Positions 1 to 8,103 of a DNA stretch of 64,000 nt are shown piece by piece. Source of the DNA: Saliphagus infecundisoli (GTDB lineage Archaea; Halobacteriota; Halobacteria; Halobacteriales; Natrialbaceae); assembly GCF_020177375.1 (NCBI RefSeq), contig NZ_JAIWHV010000001.1:782774-846773 (forward strand), in the 5' to 3' direction. The notes under the pieces are model-generated. The model saw only the letters and a list, made by a program, of their open reading frames with translations, did no database searches and was not told the origin of the DNA. The first letter of the stretch is position 1. The number at the start of each line of letters is the position of its first letter. The position numbers and the translations under genes are program-made.

Positions 1-2
1 TC

Positions 3-356
3 CTGATCTACGTCCTCCATCGCTCGACCCGCCCGGACGGCTCGTGGTGGCGCCCCTGGTTCACCGGGGTCGGGGCCGTCCTCTTCTGTTCGGGCTGGCT
101 GGCCACGCTCGTCCGGGCCGACGCCTGGCGGGTCGGCGAGGCGACGGTGGCCGGCGGCTTCGTCGCCGGCATGGTCGGGCTCTCCCTGGGCGTGACGACG
201 ATGATCCTCGCCGTCCGCCCGAACTTCGAGGGCGACTCGCTGGGCGCTCACCTCCGGGGGACCGACCTCCGGGCGGCGCTGTGGGGGACGGGAAGCGAGG
301 CGCCCGATCCCGAGCAGGGGGCCGACCGGGGCGTCGGCTCCCGGGCGAAGCGTTGA
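3..356 (+). CDS. Membrane protein, C-terminal fragment (5' end outside window)
   Basis: The reading frame is already open at the window edge and ends with TGA at 354-356, so the N-terminus is missing. About 117 residues are visible. They contain two hydrophobic segments (around residues 22-34 and 48-66), followed by a hydrophilic tail of about 40 residues rich in Gly, Arg and Asp/Glu. This suggests the last two helices of an integral membrane protein. The frame has acidic, low-bias haloarchaeal composition, whereas the overlapping frames are Arg/Pro-rich shadows. No family is recognisable from this fragment. The 25-base gap to the next gene allows co-transcription. Confidence 0.6.
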   Translation: MIYVLHRSTRPDGSWWRPWFTGVGAVLFCSGWLATLVRADAWRVGEATVAGGFVAGMVGLSLGVTTMILAVRPNFEGDSLGAHLRGTDLRAALWGTGSEAPDPEQGADRGVGSRAKR

Positions 357-381
357 TGGCGGTTCCCGCGAGGACGGAGGT

Positions 382-1419
382 ATGGACGGAAGCGGGTTCC
401 GGCTCGACCGGTGGTCCGACCGACTCGTTCGCGAGTCCGAGCGCCGTCACGCCTACGACGGCGAGGCGGTCGCCGACTGGCAGCGGGCCTTCCGGGCCGA
501 CCTGATCGAGACGCTGGGGCTCGCCAGCCGCGAGGAGGTCGGCGTCGACACCCGCCGCCTCGGGACGATCGAACGGGAAGACCACGAGCGCCAGAAGTGG
601 GAGATCCGGACCGAACCCGGATTTCGGCTCCCGTTTTACCTCCTGGTGCCGGCCGAGGGCTCGCCGCCGTACCCGGTCGCCTGTACCGTCCACGGCCACA
701 CCCCGCTCGGCAAGGAGCTGTACGTCGGCCGCACGGAGACCGACGAACAGCGAGCCCACGTCAAGGAGGAACGCCGCGACGTCGGGCTCCAGGCCGTCCG
801 TCGGGGGTACGCCGCGCTCGTCCCCGACATGCGCGGGTTCGGCGAGCTCGCGGCTCCCGAAGACCGCCACGCGGGGGGGCGGAGCTGTCAGCCGATGCAG
901 CTCCGCGGCCAGTTGGTCGGCCGCTCGCTCGTCGGCGACCGGGTCTGGGACCTCCGGCGGCTGCTCGACTTCGCCGAGAGCCGCCCCGAACTCGACACGG
1001 AGCGCATCGCCGTTACCGGCAACTCTGGGGGCGGGACGGTGACGCTCTTTTCGGCCGCCGTCGACGACCGGATCGACGTCGCAGTCCCCATCTCCTACTT
1101 CTGTACGTTCGCGGACTCGATCGGCTCGATTCCCCACTGTGCGTGCAACTACGTTCCCGGAATCCTCGAACTCGGCGAGATGGGGGACGTCGCCGGACTG
1201 ATCGCGCCCCGGCCGTTCCGGGCGGTCCACGGCCGCGAGGACGACATCTTTCCGGTGGAGGCGACCCGCCGGGCGTTCGAACGGCTAGAGAGGATCTACG
1301 ACGCCGCCGGCGCGCCCGAGAACTGCCAGCTCCGGGTCCGCGACGGCGGTCACCGCTACTACCCCGAGGCGGCCTGGCCCTTCATCGACGCACACCTCCG
1401 GGAGTCGCCCGGTCAGTAA
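382..1419 (+). CDS. Alpha/beta hydrolase (acetylxylan esterase/abhydrolase_7-like)
   Basis: The 345-residue product is a predicted cytoplasmic serine hydrolase. A nucleophile elbow reads GNSGGG near residue 213. A strand-turn [10 protein letters not shown] near residue 100 could form the oxyanion region. A late Asp (HGREDDIFP, about residue 290) and a His (DGGHRYY, about 325) complete the likely catalytic triad. The motif PDMRGFGE resembles the large esterase/dienelactone hydrolase group that includes acetylxylan esterases and glucuronoyl-type hydrolases. No signal peptide is visible. The gene ends convergently with pth2, overlapping it by 7 bases. The substrate cannot be inferred; a carbohydrate ester or xenobiotic ester is possible. 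Confidence 0.8.
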   Translation: MDGSGFRLDRWSDRLVRESERRHAYDGEAVADWQRAFRADLIETLGLASREEVGVDTRRLGTIEREDHERQKWEIRTEPGFRLPFYLLVPAEGSPPYPVACTVHGHTPLGKELYVGRTETDEQRAHVKEERRDVGLQAVRRGYAALVPDMRGFGELAAPEDRHAGGRSCQPMQLRGQLVGRSLVGDRVWDLRRLLDFAESRPELDTERIAVTGNSGGGTVTLFSAAVDDRIDVAVPISYFCTFADSIGSIPHCACNYVPGILELGEMGDVAGLIAPRPFRAVHGREDDIFPVEATRRAFERLERIYDAAGAPENCQLRVRDGGHRYYPEAAWPFIDAHLRESPGQ

Positions 1420-1751
1420 AGCGGGAGGTCGCCGGTGACCCGATCGACGCGGTCGTCGGCCGCGGGTCCCACCGCGAGGGTCGTGACGGTGCCGGGCTCG
1501 AGCTGGGTGTGGCCGGCGTCGCGGACGATGGCGTTTGGAATCCCCTCCCGGTCTGCGAGCTCGGCGAGTTCGAACAGGGTCCGCTCGCCGTCGCCCTTGA
1601 GAACGACCTTCTTTTGGCCGCTTCCCTTCCACTCCGATCTCGCGGATTTCTCGGTCTTCTCGACGGCCGACAGCGAGGCATGTGCGACCTGGGCGGCGAG
1701 CTTTCCCGTCCCCATCCCGATGTCGGTCCGGGCGACGATGGCCTGTTTCAT
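1413..1751 (-). CDS. pth2: Peptidyl-tRNA hydrolase Pth2
   Basis: This archaeal/eukaryotic-type peptidyl-tRNA hydrolase releases peptides from prematurely dropped peptidyl-tRNA in the cytosol. The 112-residue length matches the family. Diagnostic stretches are [20 protein letters not shown] at the N-terminus, [10 protein letters not shown], the lysine-rich GQKKVVLKG, and [11 protein letters not shown] near the C-terminus. The start at 1751 is preferred over an upstream GTG/ATG because the product then begins exactly like the family. A TATA-like element also lies 24-30 bases upstream, fitting a leaderless transcript. The gene is divergent from the Yip1-like gene and convergent with the hydrolase. 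Confidence 0.95.
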   Translation of the reverse strand: MKQAIVARTDIGMGTGKLAAQVAHASLSAVEKTEKSARSEWKGSGQKKVVLKGDGERTLFELAELADREGIPNAIVRDAGHTQLEPGTVTTLAVGPAADDRVDRVTGDLPLY

Positions 1752-1774
1752 GGCCGTACTCGGTGGCCCGAGGG

Positions 1775-1781
1775 TTATAGC
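1775..1781 (-). promoter_or_regulatory. TATA-like box of pth2
   Basis: On the minus strand this reads CTATAAC in a GC-rich surround, 24-30 bases before the pth2 ATG. This is the usual spacing for haloarchaeal leaderless transcripts. It supports the start codon chosen at 1751. Confidence 0.5.
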
Positions 1782-1834
1782 GGTGGCCACTCGGCCCGGG
1801 AAAACCTCTTGTAACGCTGCCGTAACATCGATCC

Positions 1835-2554
1835 GTGTCCCCGATCGATCCTCTGGTCCGCCCGGATCGCTTTTTCGATCGGCAACGGTGGGACTGGCTG
1901 CTCGCCAGTTCGGCCGCCGTGGTCGTCGTCCTCGCGCTGGTCAGCGGGGTCGGGTTCATGGCGATGGGGTGGGTGCTCGCCGACGAGGTCACCGGAACGA
2001 CGACGACGGTTGACAACCCCGCACACGTGCCCGACTGGGTCTGCGAACAGCAGGGCGAGGACGGTCCGACACAGAACGCCTGTGACGAACCCGAGAGGAT
2101 CGAGGTCGAGACCGGCGAGGTGCTGTGGGACGCCTGGGCCGATCCGGGCAACGTGGGGGCGCTTTTCTTCTCTGTTCTCCTCGCCTGGCCCCTCACCGCA
2201 GTCGCCCTCCAGGTCGTCTCCCGGCTGGCCGGCGGGGAGGGCTCGTTCCGGCGTACGCTCGCGGTCGCCGGCTGGGGGATGGCACCGGCGGTTCTCGAGG
2301 TGGTGCTCGCGGTCGCGCTCTGGTGGTACCAGGTCCGGACGACGGCGCTGTCGTCGGATCCGGAGGCGCTCGTCGGGCAGGTCGAGGGGATCGAGCCGAT
2401 GGCCGGCGGAGCCGTCCTGACGATCGCGTTCGGGATCTGGCAGTGGTACGTCTGGACCCACGGCCTGAAACACGGCCGGGAGTTGTCCGTTGGGGCGGCA
2501 GCGGGCGCCGCGGGCGCGGTGGCAGTTGTCTCGATCCTGTTCGGGCTCGCTTGA
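1835..2554 (+). CDS. Yip1-like membrane protein
   Basis: The 239-residue integral membrane protein starts at GTG. Hydrophobic helices are seen near residues 24-48, 108-128, 143-165, 195-210 and 222-239. Between the first two helices is a hydrophilic loop of about 55 residues with two cysteines (DWVCEQQ and NACDEP), which could form a disulfide outside the cell. The helix layout and the motif [11 protein letters not shown] resemble the Yip1/DUF1282 family often seen in haloarchaea. No enzymatic motif is present. The gene is transcribed away from pth2, and its own promoter should lie in the 83-base divergent gap. Its function is unknown. Confidence 0.7.
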   Translation: MSPIDPLVRPDRFFDRQRWDWLLASSAAVVVVLALVSGVGFMAMGWVLADEVTGTTTTVDNPAHVPDWVCEQQGEDGPTQNACDEPERIEVETGEVLWDAWADPGNVGALFFSVLLAWPLTAVALQVVSRLAGGEGSFRRTLAVAGWGMAPAVLEVVLAVALWWYQVRTTALSSDPEALVGQVEGIEPMAGGAVLTIAFGIWQWYVWTHGLKHGRELSVGAAAGAAGAVAVVSILFGLA

Positions 2555-2592
2555 AGAGAAGACTTACGCCCGCCCGTCCGAGTCGTTGGGAC

Positions 2593-3180
2593 ATGATCCT
2601 CTCGGACGCGGACATCCTGCGGCGCTTAGAGGAGGGCGACCTCGTCGTCGAACCAATCGACGACCCCGCCCTCCAGATCCAACCCGCGAGCGTCGATCTT
2701 CGCCTCGGTGAACGGTTCCTCGAGTTCCGCCGGACGAACATCCCGTGTATCCACCCCGACAGCGCGGGCGAGGTCGAGGAGTACGTCAGCGAGACGGTCG
2801 TCGCAAACGGCGACGACTTCATCCTCCATCCCGGCGATTTCGTGCTCGGAACGACCACGGAACGCGTCGAGATCCCCCGGGACCTGATCGCCCACGTCCA
2901 GGGGCGCTCCTCGCTCGGCCGGCTCGCGGTCGTCGTCCACGCCACCGCCGGCGTCGTCGATCCTGGCTACAGGGGTCAGATCACGCTCGAACTGTCGAAC
3001 CTCGGGACGGCACCCGTCGCGCTCTCTCCCGGAATGCGGATCTCCCAGCTGATCTTCACCGAACTCTCCTCGCCCGCCGACCGGCCCTACGGCGCCGAAC
3101 GCGGCTCGAAGTACCAGGACCAGGACGGTCCCCAGGCGTCGCGGATCGGCGGCGACACCGAGTTCGACGGCGACCGCTGA
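2593..3180 (+). CDS. dcd: dCTP deaminase
   Basis: This trimeric enzyme of the dUTPase superfamily deaminates dCTP to dUTP, feeding dTMP synthesis by thymidylate synthase (a thyA lies at 42.8 kb). The 195-residue product has the family features in order: [15 protein letters not shown] at the start, [12 protein letters not shown], the catalytic segment [11 protein letters not shown] (Ser and Arg bind phosphate), the Glu-containing GQITLELSN, and a C-terminal lid [14 protein letters not shown]. The ATG at 2593 gives the canonical N-terminus, and a TATA-like ACTTACG lies about 25-30 bases upstream. I cannot exclude bifunctional dCTP deaminase/dUTPase activity from reading alone. Confidence 0.95.
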   Translation: MILSDADILRRLEEGDLVVEPIDDPALQIQPASVDLRLGERFLEFRRTNIPCIHPDSAGEVEEYVSETVVANGDDFILHPGDFVLGTTTERVEIPRDLIAHVQGRSSLGRLAVVVHATAGVVDPGYRGQITLELSNLGTAPVALSPGMRISQLIFTELSSPADRPYGAERGSKYQDQDGPQASRIGGDTEFDGDR

Positions 3181-3198
3181 CTGCGGTCCTCCGGGCCC

Positions 3199-4513
3199 TC
3201 ATCGAGCGTTCCGGTCCCGGGCGGCACCGAGGGGGAACGCCGCGAACGGAACGAGCATCTCGGCCCGGGAGAGCCCCCCGTGGAGCCCGACCGTCCGGAG
3301 CGAGTCGTCGTCGTACCACGCGCCCCCTCCCGACGGAAACCAGAGGAGGTCGGGGGCATTGCGGTCGTAGACCGCGCTCGGATCGGTCGGCCCGAACAGC
3401 TCCCGGGACTCGTATTCCGGTCGCGCGAAGACGCGACAGTCGAACCCCCGGCGCAGCCGTCGCTGGAGGCCCTCGGCGGCTCGCGCCCGGAGGTGGAGCT
3501 GTAGCTGCCTGCTCCCGCCGACCGGCGGGATCCGGTTTCCCTCGGAATCGGTCGCGAGCGATTCCCAGAGGGGAACGTACTCCCGGAGATCGACGTTGTT
3601 CCCGCTGGAGTCGATCTGTCCGTGGTCCGCGGTGAGGACGAGCAGCGTCCGCTTGGCGACGCGGCCGTCGAGCCGAGCGACGAGTTCCCGCCACAGCGCG
3701 TCGGACAGCTCCTTGAGCGCGGCGTCGGTTTCGGGCGCCCACGGCCCCGAGCGGTGGGAGACCCGGTCTACCGTGGGGACGTGCGCGTAGAGGTACCGGG
3801 ATTCGGGGGATCGCTCGAGGGGTCGGCGGAGTCTCCCGGCGAGTTCCGGAACCGTCGAGTACCCCGTATAGCGGTCCGCGCCCCGCGAGAAGTGCCGTCG
3901 GCCGTCGCTGATCTCGTGGGGTTCGAACAGGCCGGTCGAGATCCGGTCGGGAACGCGCGGGTAGATCGGGGTCGCCCCCGAGAGCGCCGACGGGTCGGGC
4001 GCGTCCGGAACGGCCTCCCGGACGGGCGTCCCGTCGGCCGTCAGATACGGGAGCGCCTGGACCGGGCCGACCCCCCCTCGAGATACTGCCACCAGCCCAG
4101 TCGCCCGTGTTCGGTCGGATACTGACCCGTGTGGACCGTCGGGATCGCGCTGGCCGTCTCCGAGGGGACGATCGACGTCAGCGCCGTCATCGTCCCGCGG
4201 TCTCCGACCGCCGGGAGCAACGGCGCGTCGAGGCGATCCCGGGCATCTCGGAACCGGTCGTAGCCGAGGCCGTCGATCACGACGAGGACGACGTTCGCGA
4301 TCGGGTCCGGATCGATCCCCTCGAACACGTCCGCGGGGAGCGACGGGACGCCGTCCGGACGGCCGTCCAGTAGGTCGAGGCAGGCACCCGGAACGCCGGC
4401 GAAACAGTACCCTCCGTAGTCGGGGAGGACGAGGCCGTCCTCGCCGACCCGGTCGAGAAGTGCCTCGACCGCCGCCCGGTCGTCGCGATCCTCCGGTTCA
4501 ATCGGGCGATCAC
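3199..4513 (-). pseudogene. Frame-broken type I phosphodiesterase/AlkP-superfamily gene
   Basis: Three consecutive minus-strand frames together encode one alkaline phosphatase-superfamily protein of about 435 residues. The GTG at 4511-4513 overlaps the stop of the upstream glycosyltransferase as GTGA, but its frame is wrong after a few codons. The real coding frame (PEDRDDRAAVEALLDRVG, then ANVVLVVIDGLGYDRF with its metal Asp, then SIVPSETASAIPTVHTG) has no start codon of its own before 4328. A second break lies at a run of seven G (4071-4077); after it the frame continues with HVPTVDRVSHRSG and VLTADHGQIDSSG, the C-terminal metal ligands. One added base in the run at 4504-4506 and one at 4071-4077 restores a single open frame. 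It is either a pseudogene or, equally likely, an intact gene with homopolymer undercalls. The context suggests glycan or glycolipid phosphodiester hydrolysis. Confidence 0.8.
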
Positions 4514-5970
4514 TTCCGCCAGTCGCGGTTTCCGAGCAGGATGTCCGTCCCGACCCGGAGGTAGGTGTAGGTCAACACGGGCAGGACCACCGTCCGGATC
4601 AGGACGAAGGGGACCAGCCCCCTGAGGAGGGTGACTCGGCGCGTCCGCGTGATCACTGCGAGCCCGACCGACAGGAGGTACTCGAGAACGATCAATATCA
4701 TGACGGCGTCGATAGCGACGAACCCCAGTCCCGAGAGCGCGAGCATGACGAACACCGTGGTCGGGTACAGTCCGTCGAGAACCTGGGCGATGATGAGCCG
4801 CCCCATCGGCCGCTTCAGTGCCGGGGGATTCCGGTCCGATTCGGGCTCGGAACCGGCTCCCTCTGGCGGATCCGTCTCGGGGTCGGCCCGTTCGTCGGCG
4901 GGCTCTGCTCCCTCGGGGGAGGCGACCACTGACGCGGACACGGAGGTGCCCCGGTCGGTGCCGCCGTCGGTCGTCACCCCGCTTTCCTCGTCGGCGGGGA
5001 CCGAGTGCGTCCGGAACCGGAACGTGAGGTTCGTGAAGTAAAAGGCGCTCTGGAGATAGCCCGACCCCCAGAGGTAGTTCTGTTTGAACGTCTTCCGGAG
5101 CCCCGGGACGTCCGACCGGAGGTAGGTGTCGTGGAGGTGAACGTTTGCCCAGCCCCGCTCGGAGAACGCGAAGCCGAGGAAGATGTCCTCGCTGTTGGTC
5201 AGGTCGTCGCCCAGCGACTCCTCGTAGTCGTCGAACACCGAGACCAGCCGCTCGCGGTCGTACAGCACGGCCGCCCCGACGGGAAACAGCGTCGAACCAA
5301 AGGCCCGCATGATCCCATCGGCGAAGACCCGCTGTTGGACGTGGTAGTCGACGTTCCGGAAGCCGATGATCGCCTCGTTGTTCGCGAGGTAGCCCTCGAC
5401 CCCGGTCCGGGAGGCGTGTTCGGCGAGGTCGGCCCGGACGTGTTCGTGGGCGACGCTCCCCTCGGGGAGCGAATCGACGACCTGCTCGTGGTAAAACTGG
5501 CGTTTGGCCCGCGGGCTCGTCGGGTAGACGGTTCCGAAGGAGCTGGCGACGCCGGGATCGGCATGGGGTTCGAGCAGCCGCTCGACGTAGTCGGGGCTCT
5601 CGAGGAAGGTGTCGGCGTCGAGGACGAACACCGTGTCGGTTTCTGACTCCCGGGCGACCTCCTTCATCCCGACCGTTTTCCCCTGGGGGACCTCGTGGCG
5701 CCGGTGGACGATCTCGAGGTCGAACTCCGTCGCGAGTTCAGCGACGATCTCGGTCGTGTCGTCGGTCGAGCCGTCGTCGACGACGACGACCCGGTCGGGC
5801 GGGACCGTCTGGGCGGCAAGCGACGCCAGCGCGTAGGGGATCGTCCGCTCCTCGTTCAGCGCCGGGATCATCGCCGTCACCGTCGGCCGCTCTCCCGACG
5901 CCGGAAACGACCTACGGGACCTGAACAGTTTGCCGTACGCCGAGATCAGCGTCGAGAGTCCTACGACCAT
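4510..5970 (-). CDS. Family 2 glycosyltransferase with C-terminal membrane helices
   Basis: The 486-residue processive-type GT2 has a cytoplasmic GT-A domain. Motifs are MIPALNEERTIPYALASLAA (nucleotide-binding start, residues about 34-53), VVVVDDGSTDDT, the metal-binding DXD as VLDADTF, and a later acceptor-site region around NSEDIFLGF with KQNYLWGSGY in place of the usual QxxRW. An acidic, low-complexity linker of about 65 residues (roughly 330-390) follows, then two or three hydrophobic C-terminal helices. It probably transfers sugars to a lipid carrier or growing surface polymer at the membrane. It overlaps the phosphodiesterase start by 4 bases, so the two are likely co-transcribed. Confidence 0.88.
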   Translation of the reverse strand: MVVGLSTLISAYGKLFRSRRSFPASGERPTVTAMIPALNEERTIPYALASLAAQTVPPDRVVVVDDGSTDDTTEIVAELATEFDLEIVHRRHEVPQGKTVGMKEVARESETDTVFVLDADTFLESPDYVERLLEPHADPGVASSFGTVYPTSPRAKRQFYHEQVVDSLPEGSVAHEHVRADLAEHASRTGVEGYLANNEAIIGFRNVDYHVQQRVFADGIMRAFGSTLFPVGAAVLYDRERLVSVFDDYEESLGDDLTNSEDIFLGFAFSERGWANVHLHDTYLRSDVPGLRKTFKQNYLWGSGYLQSAFYFTNLTFRFRTHSVPADEESGVTTDGGTDRGTSVSASVVASPEGAEPADERADPETDPPEGAGSEPESDRNPPALKRPMGRLIIAQVLDGLYPTTVFVMLALSGLGFVAIDAVMILIVLEYLLSVGLAVITRTRRVTLLRGLVPFVLIRTVVLPVLTYTYLRVGTDILLGNRDWRK

Positions 5971-6090
5971 CTCCCCGTCCCCCAGGTTCGGGGCAGGCTC
6001 ATATGAGGGCGTCCACCGTTTCGCCGGGAATCCCGCCGTTACCCGCCATAGGGACGACGTACGGCGGGAGCGAAGACGGGAGACGGACGC

Positions 6091-7128
6091 TCACTCGATC
6101 CACGCGGAGGGGTCCTCGGCTCCGTAGAGCACGTCGAGCGCACAGACGTTGCCGCCCTCCCACCCGGGGGTCCAGTCCTGGACGAGGACCTCGAGTCCCC
6201 GGCGCTCGAACGGGCCGGTCCGCATGTAGTTCTCGTAACCCGTCCTCCCCGAGAGGTAGCCGTCGCCGCCGAAGTGGTCGGTCAGTCGGGCGAGATACTC
6301 GGGGGCGTCCCCGGTCCGTTCGACCGGAAGCTCGCTCGAGCGGACGATCCGGGAGCCGACCCCGAACCGGTCGAACAGCTCCGAGAGCAGCGGAACCGTG
6401 AGCTCGACCAGTCGGACCTCCCCCACCCACTCGCCGACGTCGACGCCCTCGAGTTCCCAGCGGCGGTCCATCGGGGTGTCCTCGACGGAGCCCTCGAGCT
6501 CCGCGGAGAGCGCTGCCAGCGAGCGGTCGCGCCGGGCCTTGAGCTCCCGGCAGTCGCCCTCGACCCGCTCGAGCCGGGACTCGAGGTCGGCGGCGGCGGC
6601 GACCAGGCCCTCGACCGACGACTCCGGGTCCTCCCGTTTCCGGAGGGCGATCTCGTCCCCGAGCCGGTTCTTGCGCGCTCGCAGCCGGTCCAGCCGCCGC
6701 CGGCGCGTGCGCCACTCGGCGTCCACCGTCCGCCACGCGTCTACCTCGTCGCCGACGCCGGCGTCGGCGGGCGGACCCTTCCGGAGAGCGGCCGGATCGA
6801 CGAGCGGCGGGCAGAGCCGCTCGTAGAACGGGCGCAGCTCCGTCGCCGCCTCGCCGTACTTCCCGACGAGGGTCCGGAGGTGGCGCGCCGGCCACGGCTC
6901 GGACATGTCGATCCGGGCGTCCTCGATCGGCGTCTCGACGCCGGTGTCCCGGACCGGAACCGTCAGCCACGACCGGCCCTGGTAGTCGATCGGTGCCCGG
7001 TGGTGGGGCGAACTCCGGGAGAACTGGACGTCGTCGTAGATCACGAACACGTCCGCCTGCCGCGCCCGCGCGAGGTAGTGCAGCCGCGGATAGTAATGGG
7101 GTTGGTACGCCGCGACGAGGCCGGTCAT
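6091..7128 (-). CDS. WbqC-like family protein with coiled-coil insertion
   Basis: The 345-residue product starts VAAYQPHYYPRLHYL, the hallmark of WbqC-like proteins, followed by DVFVIYDDVQFSR and WLTVPV. The C-terminal part (about residues 230-345) carries the conserved YLSGRTGYENYM and a DWTPGWEGGNVCALDVLYG ending. Family members are usually about 230 residues. Here roughly residues 112-220 form a charged insert rich in Arg, Glu, Leu and Ala with heptad-like spacing, predicted coiled coil. WbqC genes occur in O-antigen/glycan clusters, where a role in sugar amidation or acylation is suspected but not established. Nearby GT2 and PIG-L genes support a surface-glycan role. Confidence 0.82.
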   Translation of the reverse strand: MTGLVAAYQPHYYPRLHYLARARQADVFVIYDDVQFSRSSPHHRAPIDYQGRSWLTVPVRDTGVETPIEDARIDMSEPWPARHLRTLVGKYGEAATELRPFYERLCPPLVDPAALRKGPPADAGVGDEVDAWRTVDAEWRTRRRRLDRLRARKNRLGDEIALRKREDPESSVEGLVAAAADLESRLERVEGDCRELKARRDRSLAALSAELEGSVEDTPMDRRWELEGVDVGEWVGEVRLVELTVPLLSELFDRFGVGSRIVRSSELPVERTGDAPEYLARLTDHFGGDGYLSGRTGYENYMRTGPFERRGLEVLVQDWTPGWEGGNVCALDVLYGAEDPSAWIE

Positions 7129-7289
7129 GGCAGTCGCCTCCCCGACGACGCCCTTCAGTATCCGTCGCGTACAGCGATCGCTCGCCGGGACGCCGGCAGC
7201 CGAAAGCGACCGTTACCGGCCGACCGCGTTCGGGCGGCCGAAACGGCCCTCCGTCGCGTGCGGGACCGATGGCTTCGGTCGGACTCGGG

Positions 7290-7973
7290 TCATCGACGGC
7301 GATCCAGCACCACCTCGAAGGGCTCGGCCGCCCGAAACCCCGACCGATCCCCCCAGAGGCGGGCGTTCGCCCGGAGGCTGTCCGGGCTTCGCGGATGCGG
7401 GCGGTCTCGCATCTCGCTTTCGTAGACGTCGATTGCCTCCATCTTCGCCTCCATCGTTTCGGTGATATCGACGAACGTCGAGGGCTGGAACGGGTTGTTC
7501 TCGGTGGGGATCGCCAGCTCGGTCGAGGAGGGGGTCTCGAAGGAGAGGATCCGATCGACCGTGGTGTCGGCGACGGGGCGTGCGGCCGTCCGGACGGCCC
7601 GCGCGACGAGCTGGTGGTCGACGTTCAGATCCCCGGAGTAGTGGGTGTAGATCGTCGTCGGCTCGACGTCCGCGATGGCCCGCTCGACGTCTCTCACGAC
7701 GTCGATCAGGGCGACGTCGTCGAGCTGGTTGCCCCAGTAGTCGAGGATCCGTACCGACTCGACGCCGAGGACCTCGCCGGCGGCGCGGGCCTCGCGGCGG
7801 CGTTCCTCCCGGCGCTCCCTCGCGGCCTCGGTCTCGGTCTCGTGGCGGGCCATCTCGCCGTCGCTCAGGAGAAGCACGGAGACCGTTTCGCCGTCGGCCG
7901 CGTGTCTCGCGAGCGTCCCGCCGACTCCGAGGACCTCGTCGTCGGGATGGGCCCCCACACAGAGCACGGTCAT
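7290..7973 (-). CDS. PIG-L family deacetylase
   Basis: The 227-residue cytoplasmic protein belongs to the LmbE/PIG-L zinc deacetylases, which remove N-acetyl groups from GlcNAc-linked substrates such as bacillithiol or GPI precursors. The zinc motif AHPDDEVLGVGGT (residues 8-20) is intact, including the catalytic Asp. The third ligand region is seen in YTHYSGDLNVDHQLVARAV. The rest shows the Rossmann-like pattern of the family. It stands alone on the minus strand with about 130-160 bases on each side. The substrate is probably an N-acetyl amino sugar in surface-glycan synthesis, an inference from the neighbouring wbqC, GT2 and UDP-HexNAc dehydrogenase genes. Confidence 0.88.
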   Translation of the reverse strand: MTVLCVGAHPDDEVLGVGGTLARHAADGETVSVLLLSDGEMARHETETEAARERREERRREARAAGEVLGVESVRILDYWGNQLDDVALIDVVRDVERAIADVEPTTIYTHYSGDLNVDHQLVARAVRTAARPVADTTVDRILSFETPSSTELAIPTENNPFQPSTFVDITETMEAKMEAIDVYESEMRDRPHPRSPDSLRANARLWGDRSGFRAAEPFEVVLDRRR

Positions 7974-8103
7974 CGCTCCCCTCTGTCGGGGATCCCGGCA
8001 GTAAGTATGCGGACGATACAGCCGGCAATCGCGACTTACCCGGAATCGCGTCCCTCTCGGACCCGGCGGCGGCTCCGTTCGCGGACGAACGGGGCCCGGG
8101 GAG

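Noticed and set aside
4277..4513. A separate small gene starting at the GTG overlapping the glycosyltransferase stop
   Set aside because: The translation is Ser/Thr/Arg-rich and unlike haloarchaeal proteins, whereas the adjacent frame continues the phosphodiesterase. Only the start codon and first few residues are likely real.
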